Shown here in pieces: positions 1 to 10,300 of a DNA stretch of 64,000 nucleotides. Under the pieces are notes generated by a model. That model was not told the DNA's origin and did no database searches. It saw only the letters and a list, made by a program, of their open reading frames with translations. The stretch is from Acholoe squamosa (taxonomy: Eukaryota > Annelida > Polychaeta > Phyllodocida > Polynoidae), in NCBI GenBank assembly GCA_949317995.1, contig OX439052.1, positions 36,085,932 through 36,149,931 of the forward strand. Direction: 5' to 3'. The position numbers and the translations under genes were made by a program. Numbering within the stretch: the first letter of the stretch is position 1; the number at the start of each line of letters is the position of its first letter.

Positions 1-61
1 ATGCGGCCTTAAGACGTCTGATTGCTATCCAATCACTCCCATAGCCCACATTACCTGTAGT

Positions 62-270
62 GCCATCCTGAGCCCGGGCTTCCCTAGCCCACTTAAAAGG
101 GTCTATATCTCCTCTTTCCTATCCCCTCAGGATGTGTGTGGTGCACATATGCGCGGGCACTGACACATTCCTCTGTTAAATTATCAACCTGTGAAGCACG
201 GGATAGCCACTTAGTGCCACTAAAGTGCTGTAAAACACAAATCAATCAATCAATCAAGCCATCCTGAGCC
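62..270 (+). repeat. SINE-A, full-length copy with 13-bp target duplications
   Basis: The body at 75-257 (183 bp) starts CGGGCTTCCCTAGCCC and ends in an (AATC)n tail. It is flanked by a perfect 13-bp direct repeat, GCCATCCTGAGCC, at 62-74 and 258-270, the mark of LINE-driven insertion. The same 183-bp body lies at 29818-30000. Copies in reverse orientation lie at 22611-22789, 35713-35892, 36087-36221 and 39030-39208. No convincing A/B box pair was found, so the class (tRNA-derived or other) is open. Confidence 0.8.
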
Positions 271-1230
271 GCGAAAACAATGTATATATTCACTTGTAGG
301 GCCAGACAGATACCCTTCTACCTTGCTATAGTGGTGCATTGACGCTAGGAACTCAGTAAGACTGTATATTAATTTGTAGGGTCAGACTGATACTCTTTTA
401 CCTTGCTATAGTGGTGCATTGAAGCTACTCAATAAGCTGCTGCACATCGTCATAGTGCTTCAAAAGGCACCAGTAAGAGAATCAATTTGATTATTTTCTC
501 TACACAATGTATAAAGCCCCTACACATCGTCATAGTGCATTTAAGACAGGGGTAGCTATACTCTATAAAACAGGACCGTGCTTGCCGCTATGAACTCCTG
601 AACATCATCATATAGGTATATGGGACTGCTAAGGTGGTTAAGTTGCCTTAAAATGTCGTCAAATTCCCTTCATGGCTGCATTTTGGAAGCTAACTTTCTT
701 ATGCTTGACCATAGGTGAAAATAAACATCACCATGATGATCGCCAGCTCGAAATACCCTTAAATCATAGGTCACACTATGGGAAAACTCCTATATGACTA
801 GGACTACCCCCTGCACCCCCTTTTGCCAGTCCTGCACTGGTATGTAGGCCCCCCTCCTCAAAAAACCATTTTTCGACCTCTTCCTGCCTTAAACATAGCC
901 TTTTTTCGCCAGTTGAGCGCAAAACAGGTATCTTTTGGCAGAAGGTAGTGCGCGTCCACACCATGGTAAGGGCACAGCTGGACTGGCTGGGCCGAAAAGG
1001 TACCTAGTCAAAAAAATTATTTCGCTTATTCTTTTTCAAAACCGATTTTTTAGGGGGGGGGGCATGTCCTTTAGGGGGACAAAACACCCCAGATTGATAC
1101 CAAACATTCCATATCCGCGCATATTATTTGCATAATTAGCATAATTATGCAGTATTTTTGTACTGTTCAATATAATATAGATATGTTCCATTGGTCTTTT
1201 ATAGAATTTGTATGCTTGCAAGTATAAACT
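271..1230. other. Non-coding stretch with a short tandem duplication
   Basis: No gene is supported here. A stretch of about 65 bp around 281-349, containing CTTGCTATAGTGGTGCATTG, is repeated with substitutions at about 365-428. The phrase ACATCGTCATAGTGC recurs near 445 and 525. Short open frames here lack codon or splice signals and are treated as chance. Confidence 0.5.
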
Positions 1231-1812
1231 ACTGACTGCACCTACCCCCTGTGGAGTGGGGACCTTCATGTGAGGGCATGAAGGAGCAGAATAATTTCAT
1301 TGGGAGTCCACAAGGAGAAATCTCCTTCCATACTAACAGTGGGCATACCAGATTCGTAAAAGGCGACAAACTTGGGGTTTCTTGTGTCTTGGGGTGAGCA
1401 TGTGGGTAGCTGGTGTCCATATGCGCGGGCCTGGGCTTACATGCTTGTTTTTTGCCATGGGATTCCCCCTCAGTGAACCACGTCTGAGTGATCAAAGGCC
1501 GTGGTTTGTCTGGCCCTGCCTATGGGACCAGGCAAATAAAAGAACACTTGCTATCCTTCGAAAAGTGTAGGGGAATGAAGCCCCGGTAGCGGTTTTCCCC
1601 CTCAACCCTCCTCATAGATTCGGTCATTCATCTCATAGATTCGGTCATTCATAGATTCGGTCACTGCTGTGTCGGGCAAGCAGCATATAAATACCTGTCC
1701 AAAAAGAAAAGAAAGGACTTAATGTCCGAGAAACCTTGAATGTCTGAGTTCCTTGATGGCCCCCGGACGTAAAACTAAACAAACAAACAAACAAACAAAC
1801 TGACTGCACCTA
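1231..1812 (+). repeat. SINE-C, full-length copy with 14-bp target duplications
   Basis: The body at 1245-1798 (554 bp) begins with the near-palindrome CCCCCTGTGGAGTGGGG and ends in (AAAC)n. The flanks ACTGACTGCACCTA at 1231-1244 and 1799-1812 are a perfect target-site duplication. Other copies are at 28203-28757 (+) and 54136-54718 (-). Tail-only fragments are at 5408-5458, 12368-12465 and 27911-27957. The body has no long coding frame and no tRNA-like part that I can recognise. Confidence 0.8.
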
Positions 1813-2123
1813 GTGACTAGTGGAATCTGAACAATAGAAAAGAAATACCCCTCCCTTACCTTCCTATAGCATCAAACAAGTTGTTCAATGGAGGAAGCCA
1901 TTGCTTGATCACATACTTAAACCTTTTAGATCCAAATGCTAGTTACCAGTGCATTATCACTGTTGATAAGCTTTACACATCAATACCTGCAGCCACCTGG
2001 GGCACAAGCCCTGTTTGCACTGAATGGATATCTTTCCATTTCTCCATTCTCTGGTGTTCCATTGAAAATGTTGATGTCATTCTGTGTTTTAATTTGTGTT
2101 TTAATCTGTGTTTTTATGGTACA

Positions 2124-2320
2124 TGTAGTGGTTCGTCTCGTTAAGTTAGATTAAATCATAACGAAGAGAGAGAAAGTTTCCGGGTAGGCAACCGAGTAAT
2201 GGATACGAACCCAGAGGCAGGTGCTGCCACCTGCCATCCGGACTCCCCCACTACACCCGAAGACCTAGGTCTGAGTCCCACGGGTACATGAACGTAAAGT
2301 GTAAACACCATACCCCTACA
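2124..2320 (-). mobile_element. Solo LTR with a tRNA-like internal segment
   Basis: Read on the minus strand, the 197-bp unit runs TGTAGGGG...CCACTACA and is flanked on both sides by GTACA (2119-2123 and 2321-2325), a 5-bp target duplication typical of LTR elements. Inside, the minus strand has GGGTTCGTATCC at 2201-2212, a good pol III B box, with a weak A-box-like GGATGGCAGGTGG at 2227-2239. The termini match those of the Gypsy LTRs at 22153 and 31919 and of the miniature element at 38738-39632. Confidence 0.65.
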
Positions 2321-3706
2321 GTACATGTATTGAGTTAAGGGCTATAACAGGTTAGTGTTTGTGCTATGGTATGATAGTAATTACTCACTATTTGTCAAAA
2401 TATGTCAGTATCTATGGACTATTTGTAAGAAATTAGTTATTATTTGTTAGTAATTATTCACTATTTGTCAGCAATAAGTCAATACATGGTAGTAATTACT
2501 TACATTTTATCAGCATTTAGTCAATATATGTTTGTCACCAATAAGTCAATATATGTCAGTGCTTTGTCACTATTTGTCAGCAAATAGTTGATATATATCA
2601 GTACTTAGTCACTATATATATATCAGCAATTAGTCAATATATGTCAGTATTTACTCACTATTTGTCAGCCAAATCAGTCAGTACTTGGTCATTATGTAAC
2701 AGCAATTAGTCCATATATTTCAGTAAATACTCACTATTTGTTAGCAATTAGTCAATATATGTCAGTACTTCAATTATAAATACATGTCAGTATTTACTCA
2801 CAATCTGTCAGCAATTAGTCAATATATAACAGAGAAATAGCCATTGATTCAATTGTGCATCCTGCCTTGACTGGTATTTGTCAAAATATGCCAGTATCTA
2901 TGGACTATTTATCAGCAATAAGTTAATATATGTTAGTAATTATTCACTATTTGTCAGTAATTAGTCAATACATGATAGTTTTTACTTATATTTTATCAGC
3001 ATTTAGTCAATATATTTTATATTTTGTTTTATAATGACTAAGTACTGGCATATATTGACTGATTGCTGACAAATAGTGAGTAATTACTGACATATATTGA
3101 CTAATTGCTGACAAAGAGTGAGTAATTATTGACATAATATTTTATATTGACTAATTTCTGATAAATAGTGAGTAATTACTGACATTGATTGACATATTGC
3201 TGTCAAAGTGAGTAATTACTGACGTATATTGACTAATTGCTGAGAAAGAGTGAGTAATTACTGACATATATTATCTAATTTCTGATAAATAGTGAGTAAT
3301 TACTGACATATATTGACTAATTGCTGACAAAGAGTGAGTAAAATTACTGACATATATTGACTAATTGTTGTTATATAGTGACTAAGTACTAACATATATT
3401 GAGTAATTGCTGACAAATAGTGAGCAATTGCTAACATATATTGACCAATTGCTAGTGAGTATTTATTAAAATGCAAGTAAATACTAACATATATTGACTA
3501 ATTGCTGATGAATTCTGAGTAAATACTGACATGTATTGACTAATTGCTGATATATATTGAGAAATTACTGACATACATGGACCAATTGCTGACAAATATT
3601 GAGTAATTACTGATATATTTTGACTAATCCCTGACAAATAGTGAGTAATTACTCACTTTTGTCAGTGATTAGTCAAAATATACATGTATCAATATATGTT
3701 AGTATT

Positions 3707-3947
3707 TACCGTAATCTCTCGCGTATAAGACGCGTCTTCTAGGCCAAACAAATGCCTGGTGCGTCTTATAGGTTTTCCCAAAGAAGGGGGTGCGTCTTAT
3801 ACGAGGGGTAATTTTACTATAGAAATGTACTAATCTTACAATTTTCAGCCTTAAAATGTACGTCTTATATATATGCGAAAATGCATTTGCTGAGTTTGGG
3901 GTGCGTCTTATACGCGCAGCGCGTCTTATACGCGGGAGATTATGGTA
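3707..3947. mobile_element. MITE, CGCGTATAAGACGC family
   Basis: The unit begins TACCGTAATCTCTCGCGTAT and ends with its near reverse complement ATACGCGGGAGATTATGGTA. The interior carries repeated CGTCTTATA motifs and no coding frame. It sits inside the minisatellite. The family recurs at 6908-7144, 17066-17361, 19719-20754, 20988-21559, 42746-43041, 45758-46921 and 62622-62858. Confidence 0.75.
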
Positions 3948-4327
3948 GTCACTATATAACAGCAATTAGTCAATATATGTCAGTAATTGCTCACTATTTG
4001 TAAGCAATTAATCAATATTTGTCAGTAATTTCTCACTATTTGTCAGCAAATAGTCACTATATATCAGTATTTAGTCACTATATATCAGTCAATCTATGTC
4101 AGTATTTAGTCAGTATATAATAGTAATTACTCACCTTTTGTCAATAATTAGTCAAAATATATCAGTAAGAATTCACTATTTGTCAGCAATTAGTCAATAT
4201 ATGTTAGTAATTACTCACTATATAATAGCAATTAGTCAGGATATGTCAGTACTTAGTCATTATATATCAGAAATTAGTCAACACATGTCAGTATTTACCT
4301 ACAATTTGTCAGCAATTAGTCAATATA

Positions 4328-4945
4328 TGTGACCCATCAAGGGAGAACACCCCTCCGTGGGGGATTTCTAATTCTCCATTTGGCCACCAGGGGGCATTGG
4401 AGGGCAAAATTACTCTAAAATCAATATAAAAATACATTACGCCAATTTTTGATGCAGAATTCAATGGTTTCATTTAAAATGCACCATTTTTGGTAGAAAT
4501 GGCCCATATTTGGAGGGTAAAATGAACATTTTTCATGAGAAATTAACCTATATGCCTGTTCCTGGTTGCCATGGCAACCATTCCAATAATCAATTGTTAC
4601 ATATTTTTATGCCAATTTTTGGGGATACTCACCAAAAACCCAAAACTGAAAACAGAAATGGAAAATTCTTTCTAGATCAAAATCTATGATAAAAATCACT
4701 ATATTATTATGTAATTTTTTATGAAAAAGGCTGATTTATTGTATTTTTAGGCATTTTTTGTGGTTTATAATGAATTTAGAGCTTAATCATCGATTTCAGA
4801 TATGAATAACGACCTATGTTCAAGGAGGGGTTCTGACATAACTACTAGGAATATTTAACCCAATGATATCTCATTTTAAAGATCTTGAGATGGACTTTGA
4901 TAATAAATTTCCCTGCAGAGGGGTGTTTTTGTTTGCCTGGTCACA
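4328..4945. mobile_element. MITE with GTGACC inverted ends, about 618 bp
   Basis: This block interrupts the minisatellite and has imperfect inverted ends of about 27 bp, both starting TGTGACC and both containing AACACCCCTC at the inner edge. It is AT-rich and non-coding. The open frame that crosses its right edge into the minisatellite is chance. Confidence 0.6.
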
Positions 4946-5040
4946 TATGTCAGTATTTACTCACATTTTGTCAGCAGTAAGTAAATATATGTCAGTACTT
5001 TGTCACTATTTGTCAACAATTAGTCAGAATATATCAGTAA

Positions 5041-5584
5041 CTATGCGAGAGGGAACCTATTCAAATATTCTGGTCATCAACCTTGGCAAAATAATTCATC
5101 ACAGCTATGCTGTGCTTACCTCAAGGTTTTCCTCAAGTCATCAAAAATATGCCTCCTCGTTAAGCCAGTTCTGCTTACCCCACCTGCCTCCACCACCATC
5201 CCTCTACACCCACCCCACCCACAGTGTGAGAATGTTTGTACAAGCACTGTCTTATCAGCAGGAGATAAAGAGTCTGTGCACCTCCATCCACCCAGCTGGA
5301 ACAAAACTGCCCCCACTTTTGGGGGCAGGTTCACTTGTCTGCCACCAGGATAGAAACTGGGACCATTGGGATCTGGCCACTAGGAATGCTGTGTGTCAGC
5401 ACAGCTATGTCTGAGTTCCTCGATGGCCCCCCGGACGTAAAACTAAACAAACAAAGAAACAGCTCCTGGTGGTGGAGCTAGTTGTCTCTGCCTGTGAGAA
5501 TGTATCCATACAGCACACCCAGCGGCCAGTGGAGGAGTTACCCTGGTAGTAAGTCTATATATGTGTACCGGGTAGTATTCATGA
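5041..5584. other. Non-coding stretch with a SINE-C tail fragment
   Basis: Positions 5408-5458 match the 3' tail of SINE-C (GTCTGAGTTCCTCGATGG, then ACGTAAAACTAAACAAACAAA). The rest holds nothing I can assign. Confidence 0.5.
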
Positions 5585-6065
5585 ATATCGTAGTGCCCCT
5601 CCCTACACTGTAAATGTGTGTGAAAATTTAACTGCCCCTCCCTACACTGTAAAAAATGTGTGTAGAAATTACACTGCCCCTCCCTACACTGTAAAAAATG
5701 CATTGAAATTACACTACCCATCCCTACACTGTAAAAACATGCGTTGAAATTACACTGCCCCTCCTTACTCTGTAAAAATGTGTGTAGAAATTACACTGCC
5801 CCTCCCTACACTATAAAAATGTCTTGAAATTACACAACCCCTCCCTTCACTGTAAAAAATGTGTGTTGAAATTACACTGCCCCTCTCTACACTGTAAAAA
5901 CATGTGTTGAACTTAACTGTCCCTCCCTACACTGTAAAAAATATGCGTTGAAATTACACTGCCCCTCCCTACACTGTAAAAACTGCGTTGAAATTACACT
6001 GCCCCTCCCTACACTGTAAAAACGTGTTGAACTTACTGCCCCTCCCTACACTGTAAAAAATGTGT
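5585..6065. repeat. Tandem repeat, unit about 41 bp
   Basis: About a dozen imperfect copies of a unit containing ACTGCCCCTCCCTACACTGT followed by AAAAA and a TTGAAATTAC segment. Units vary by small indels. No coding potential is seen. Confidence 0.8.
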
Positions 6066-6907
6066 AATACATAAATTCAGCATAGAATGTGTGATGTCGA
6101 TATATGCCGATCTGCATTCTAGCAGGCAAAAATGCATGTATTTTTTTCTCAGTCCTGGTAGTTAAAAAATGTCTAGCTGTTGCTGTTATAGTCTAATAGG
6201 TAGAATAAAACGGAAACACCACTTCATGGACATATTCGTAGCCATATGCCCGCTGTAGGCCCACAAGTGGCATGAATAAACACTATTTTTTTTCGGAGAT
6301 GGCCATATATTCACTCTACTTACAATTAAAAATTCCTCTCCTATAAACCAACAAATGATTAAAAAAAATAGTGACAGTAAAGAATCTTAAATTGCCCATA
6401 CACGAGCCTATTACCATGATGCTGAGCCTACTGTGACAAGTCACACGTACAATTTTTAACTAACAGTTATAGGAATCAGGGAGACCTGGGGAGAGTAACC
6501 TATAGAAAGTAGCATACCATTGGTAGCTACCTCTTCTTCTCATGCATCTTTGATTTATACTAGAGAGTTTATGATTTGCCTACTTGTAACATGTGTGGCA
6601 ACATCTAGCTATGGAATTGCACAAGGTTTTCTACTGTGTATTTTTATGGTCTAGCCTACCATTTTCTATCATTCCAGACGTACACGTTGCCGTACAAGTA
6701 GTGATCTTCAACTCTCTAATGTCAAAATGGCAAGGCTGCTGCTTTCCGAGTTACATGCGATATAAATCGCTTCAAAACTCCTTCATTTGCCATGATTTGG
6801 GATTTTTTTTTACCATATCTATGAATCAATACCGTAGACGACACAACTAGTGGAAATAGCCTAATAAGTTAAAACCTTTTTTTATTGTTATATTTCATAC
6901 AAGAAAT
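6066..6907. other. Non-coding stretch upstream of the first visible ANKZF1 exon
   Basis: No exon, repeat or RNA gene could be supported. I searched for the Cys half of the ANKZF1 C2H2 finger, which should precede the exon at 7260, and did not find it here or farther upstream; it probably lies before the window. Confidence 0.4.
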
Positions 6908-7144
6908 TACCGTAAACTCCCGTGTATAAGACGCGTCCTCTACGCCAAATAAATGCCTGTTGCGTCTTATAGGATCTACTGAAGTTTGGGGTGCGTCTTA
7001 TACGAGGGGTAATTTTACTATAGAAATGTACTAATCTTACAAATTTCAGCCTTAAAATGTGCGTCTTATACGTGAAAATGCATGTGTTGAGTTTGGGGTG
7101 CGTCTTATACGCGCGGCGCATCTTCTACACGGGAGTTTACGGTA
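6908..7144. mobile_element. MITE, CGCGTATAAGACGC family
   Basis: Inverted ends TACCGTAAACTCCCGTGTAT and ACACGGGAGTTTACGGTA. The interior is closely like that of the 3707-3947 copy (shared GAGGGGTAATTTTACTATAG segment). No coding frame. Confidence 0.75.
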
Positions 7145-7259
7145 CAATAAATAATTTCAGAACACAAACTTATAAATGCTAAGATGTTGTTCAAATAGAA
7201 TGTATGTTAAGTGCGTTGAATACGATGCATGTCCTTAATATGGGATATCATCATTTCAG

Positions 7260-7356
7260 AAAGAGCATTACAAGACTGACTGGCACAGATACAACTTACG
7301 GCAGAAACTCAAGGGGTTAGAACCTATATCAGAGGATAAATTTGAAGAACTAGTTG
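7260..7356 (+). CDS. ANKZF1: ANKZF1 exon: C2H2 His half
   Basis: Acceptor TTTCAG before 7260, donor GTAAGT at 7357. Encodes [19 protein letters not shown] and onward, the conserved segment after the paired cysteines of the finger. The preceding exon is outside the window or unrecognised. Confidence 0.93.
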
Positions 7357-10300
7357 GTAAGTTAACAATTCATTACATGGAATAAATAATATTCTTGGTC
7401 ATAGGATTTCCTTTTCCCAAATTTAGTTTTCTCCTTTTCAATAGCAAGGTTTTATGAACATCTGAACTATACAGATACAGAAAATATAATGCTGGTGGTT
7501 TCCATTTCAAGCTGGAGATATATCAAGCATCTCTGGCTCTGACACTGGAGAGAGTGCAGATGAGGAGGAGTCAGAGAAGGCGAAAAAGTTCTCCCTGCCT
7601 GAGCCGCTATTCAACCGGCACACCGAGGTGGATTCTGGACATAGCGAGGGAGAGATGTCTGCCCATGTTGAAGGTATAGGCCGCCGTCACCCACAAGTGT
7701 TTGTGCGGAACAAGCAGGGTCAGCTACTCTCCATTTATCGATGTGTCCTGCACGGAAAGAAGGTATGTGTGTTGATGATCCATATGAAAACAGCCCTCTA
7801 ACAAGGAATGTGTTAATTACAGTGTTTAGCATAGAACTAAGGTGCAGAAAAGTTGTATAGACAGTATATGAAAATAATAGAAACAGCAGTCACTGTTATC
7901 AGAATAAGTGCTCAGTATCTAACTGCTCAATTGTGGATAATCATCTGGAATTGAAGCTTACTTTCATATACTGATTGTATTTTTCTAGAATCAGCCAGAG
8001 ACCCAAGAGGAGCTAGTTTCCATGGTAACTGCTATGCCGAACCAGACAAAGTGGGTCATCCTGATGAATGCAGCCGGACATTTTGCTGCTGCCGTCTTTG
8101 ACAAGTAAGTCCCCCAGTAAACTTCAAAATCAATATTGTTACCTTGAGGCAGGCTCTATGTAACATGTAGTGGCCATACATGGCTACATGTCCATGTGTT
8201 CTCAATTGTCGGTGCTGTATCATCAACTTAACCACATATGAAATATGAGTATATACCCCAGTGAACTACTGCACAGGTCAATTTCCTATTAGCTGTCCCT
8301 CCCCAGCACTATTGTGACTAAATACCCAACACTGGTCAAGGTTTTGTCAGTTGGTAGGGGTTAGAGCTTGTGCATCTTTAGACTTCGCCCAGGTTTTAAT
8401 ATGTCAACATCAAGTGTCAGTGATCAATGTTGGGGTGCTGTATCTATTCCAACCGGTGCACCACTGGGCACAATGGAGAGCAACTCATCTGGGGAAGGGG
8501 AGGCCCCTATGGACTGTAAAAACACTGATAAAGCAGCGAAAAAAAGAATGCCTGACGAAGCAGGACTGTCTGATGACGATACTGATAGAAAACTGAGGGT
8601 CACCGAAGAAGCCCACCAACACCAGTCTAACAGCGGGGTAGCTGGTACTGCTAGCAAACCTACACTAACCCAGAACATCAACCCTGAGGAGCTGAGTTTA
8701 CTCACGCTAGCTAGAACTTTAGCCAGGATCGAGGAACGGCTTATCAGAGTCAACAACACTGGTCAAACTACTGCAAACGACATCAAGGAATTCAACGATA
8801 ACCTTTCAAGTGTGGCGGAGGATGTAGAAATCAACAAAGGCGACATCCAGGTCCTGAAGGAGCAAGTCGCTAAGCTCCAGACAGATCTAACGGAAACAAA
8901 GAACCAACTATCAGAGACGAAAACCAAGCTGGAGGAAACTGAGATACAGGTTAAAGGAAATAAGGCTCACCTCGAGAGAAATGAGGACAACACCATCAAA
9001 CAGGAAGCGTACTCAAGAAAATTGAACTTACTGCTGGATGGCCTCCCAGAAGGTGAAAACGAAACATCTGAAAGTTTGAGAGCAGAGTTGGGAAGAATCT
9101 TTTGGCGCCATGCAAAAATGGAGAGTAGCTGCATTGACGTGGCTCATCGCATTACGAGGAACCCTGGACAAGCTACAAGGCCTGTACTAATAAGGCTGAA
9201 ATTCCTGGATGCAAGAAATAAATTGTGGGGGCGAAGAGCACAGTTTAGGGACTACAAAGTAAACGGTGCCCAACTCTGGCTCAGTGAGGATATCCCTACC
9301 AAACTGAAAGGGGAACTAGCTAAAGTTAAAAAGACGTATTGGGTGGCCAAGAACCATGGCACTTACAGAGAGGTGAGAATGTCGGGCACATTCCTGTACC
9401 TCGATGGCAAGCTCTACAACAAAGAAAACTGGGACACTCTTCCTGAATATTTGGAACCAGAGGCTCTGGCCACACTAGAGAATGAGAACACTGTAGTTTT
9501 CTTCACCAAGGCCTCTCCTTTTAGCAACCACTACCCTGCTACATTTAAGATTGGAGACAAGACCTACACATCGATGGAGAAATACCTCGCCATACAAAGG
9601 TGCATTATCGCAAGGCGTGAAGACTTAGAGAGACAGGCATGGCAGCTGGACGTGCCTGCCAAGCTAAAGGGCATACTACACAAGTGCAGGGAAGAGCACA
9701 AGGACGAATGGATCGCTAAATCCAAGTCCATTGCAATGGAAGGGATTAGGGCTAAGGTCCAACAAAATCCACTCATTCGCCAGCGTCTCCTTAGCACAGG
9801 AAATAAGGTTATTGGTGAAGCCTCAAAAGACGCTGTATGGGGCATAGGTATGAGACTGACTGATAAGAACGCCTTAAACCAGGAGCTATGGTCTGGAAAA
9901 AACCTGCTTGGTAAAATTCTCCAAGAGGTGCGCCAGGAATTTGAGGATACTGCCTAACTTACTCGGTCCCAAAATGTGTACATGTATGTGTATATGTGTG
10001 TATTGATGGTAAACAACTGGGTATAACCATGTGGTGCTCAAGATTCATTCAACTTCGGGATGGATCGCAATAGTCTTAAATAAAATACCCAACAAAAATG
10101 AACATATAATCAAACAGCTCTCTCAGTTGCATGAGACGCATGGTCTATGGAGCAACTAAATGTGGATGCTCTACTTTTCTCTTCTTGTGTGTTTATGTTT
10201 ATCTGTTATTTGTGTGCGCAAGTTTATGTACATCATTTTGGTAGTTGTGTTATTGTATTTTGTTTCTATGAGGTGCCAACAGAATGTTAGCAAGGCTTAT

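Larger units (their letters stand above)
2390..5040. repeat. Degenerate AT-rich minisatellite with inverted blocks
   Basis: Two alternating motifs of about 20-24 bp, GTCAGCAATTAGTCAATATAT and GTCAGTAATTACTCACTATTT-like, repeat throughout. Blocks at about 2390-3015 and 3646-5040 read on the plus strand; the block at about 3030-3645 is the reverse complement, so the array can fold on itself. MITEs at 3707-3947 and 4328-4945 interrupt it. A satellite patch of the same motif recurs at about 35925-36085. Open frames here (repeated SAISQYMSV-like peptides) are by-products of the repeat. Confidence 0.75.

Noticed and set aside
1881-2154. Overlapping hydrophobic frames as a membrane protein gene
   Set aside because: Two frames overlap in the same AT-rich stretch and run into the solo LTR; no coding support.
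3452-3637. Open frames of repeated SAISQYMSV-like peptides (also 4096-4332, 4863-5414)
   Set aside because: They are translations of the minisatellite, occur in several frames and lack any other coding sign.
9564-9845. Antisense frames in the LINE ORFs (also 8424-8759, 11246-11605)
   Set aside because: They are shadows of the well supported sense ORFs.
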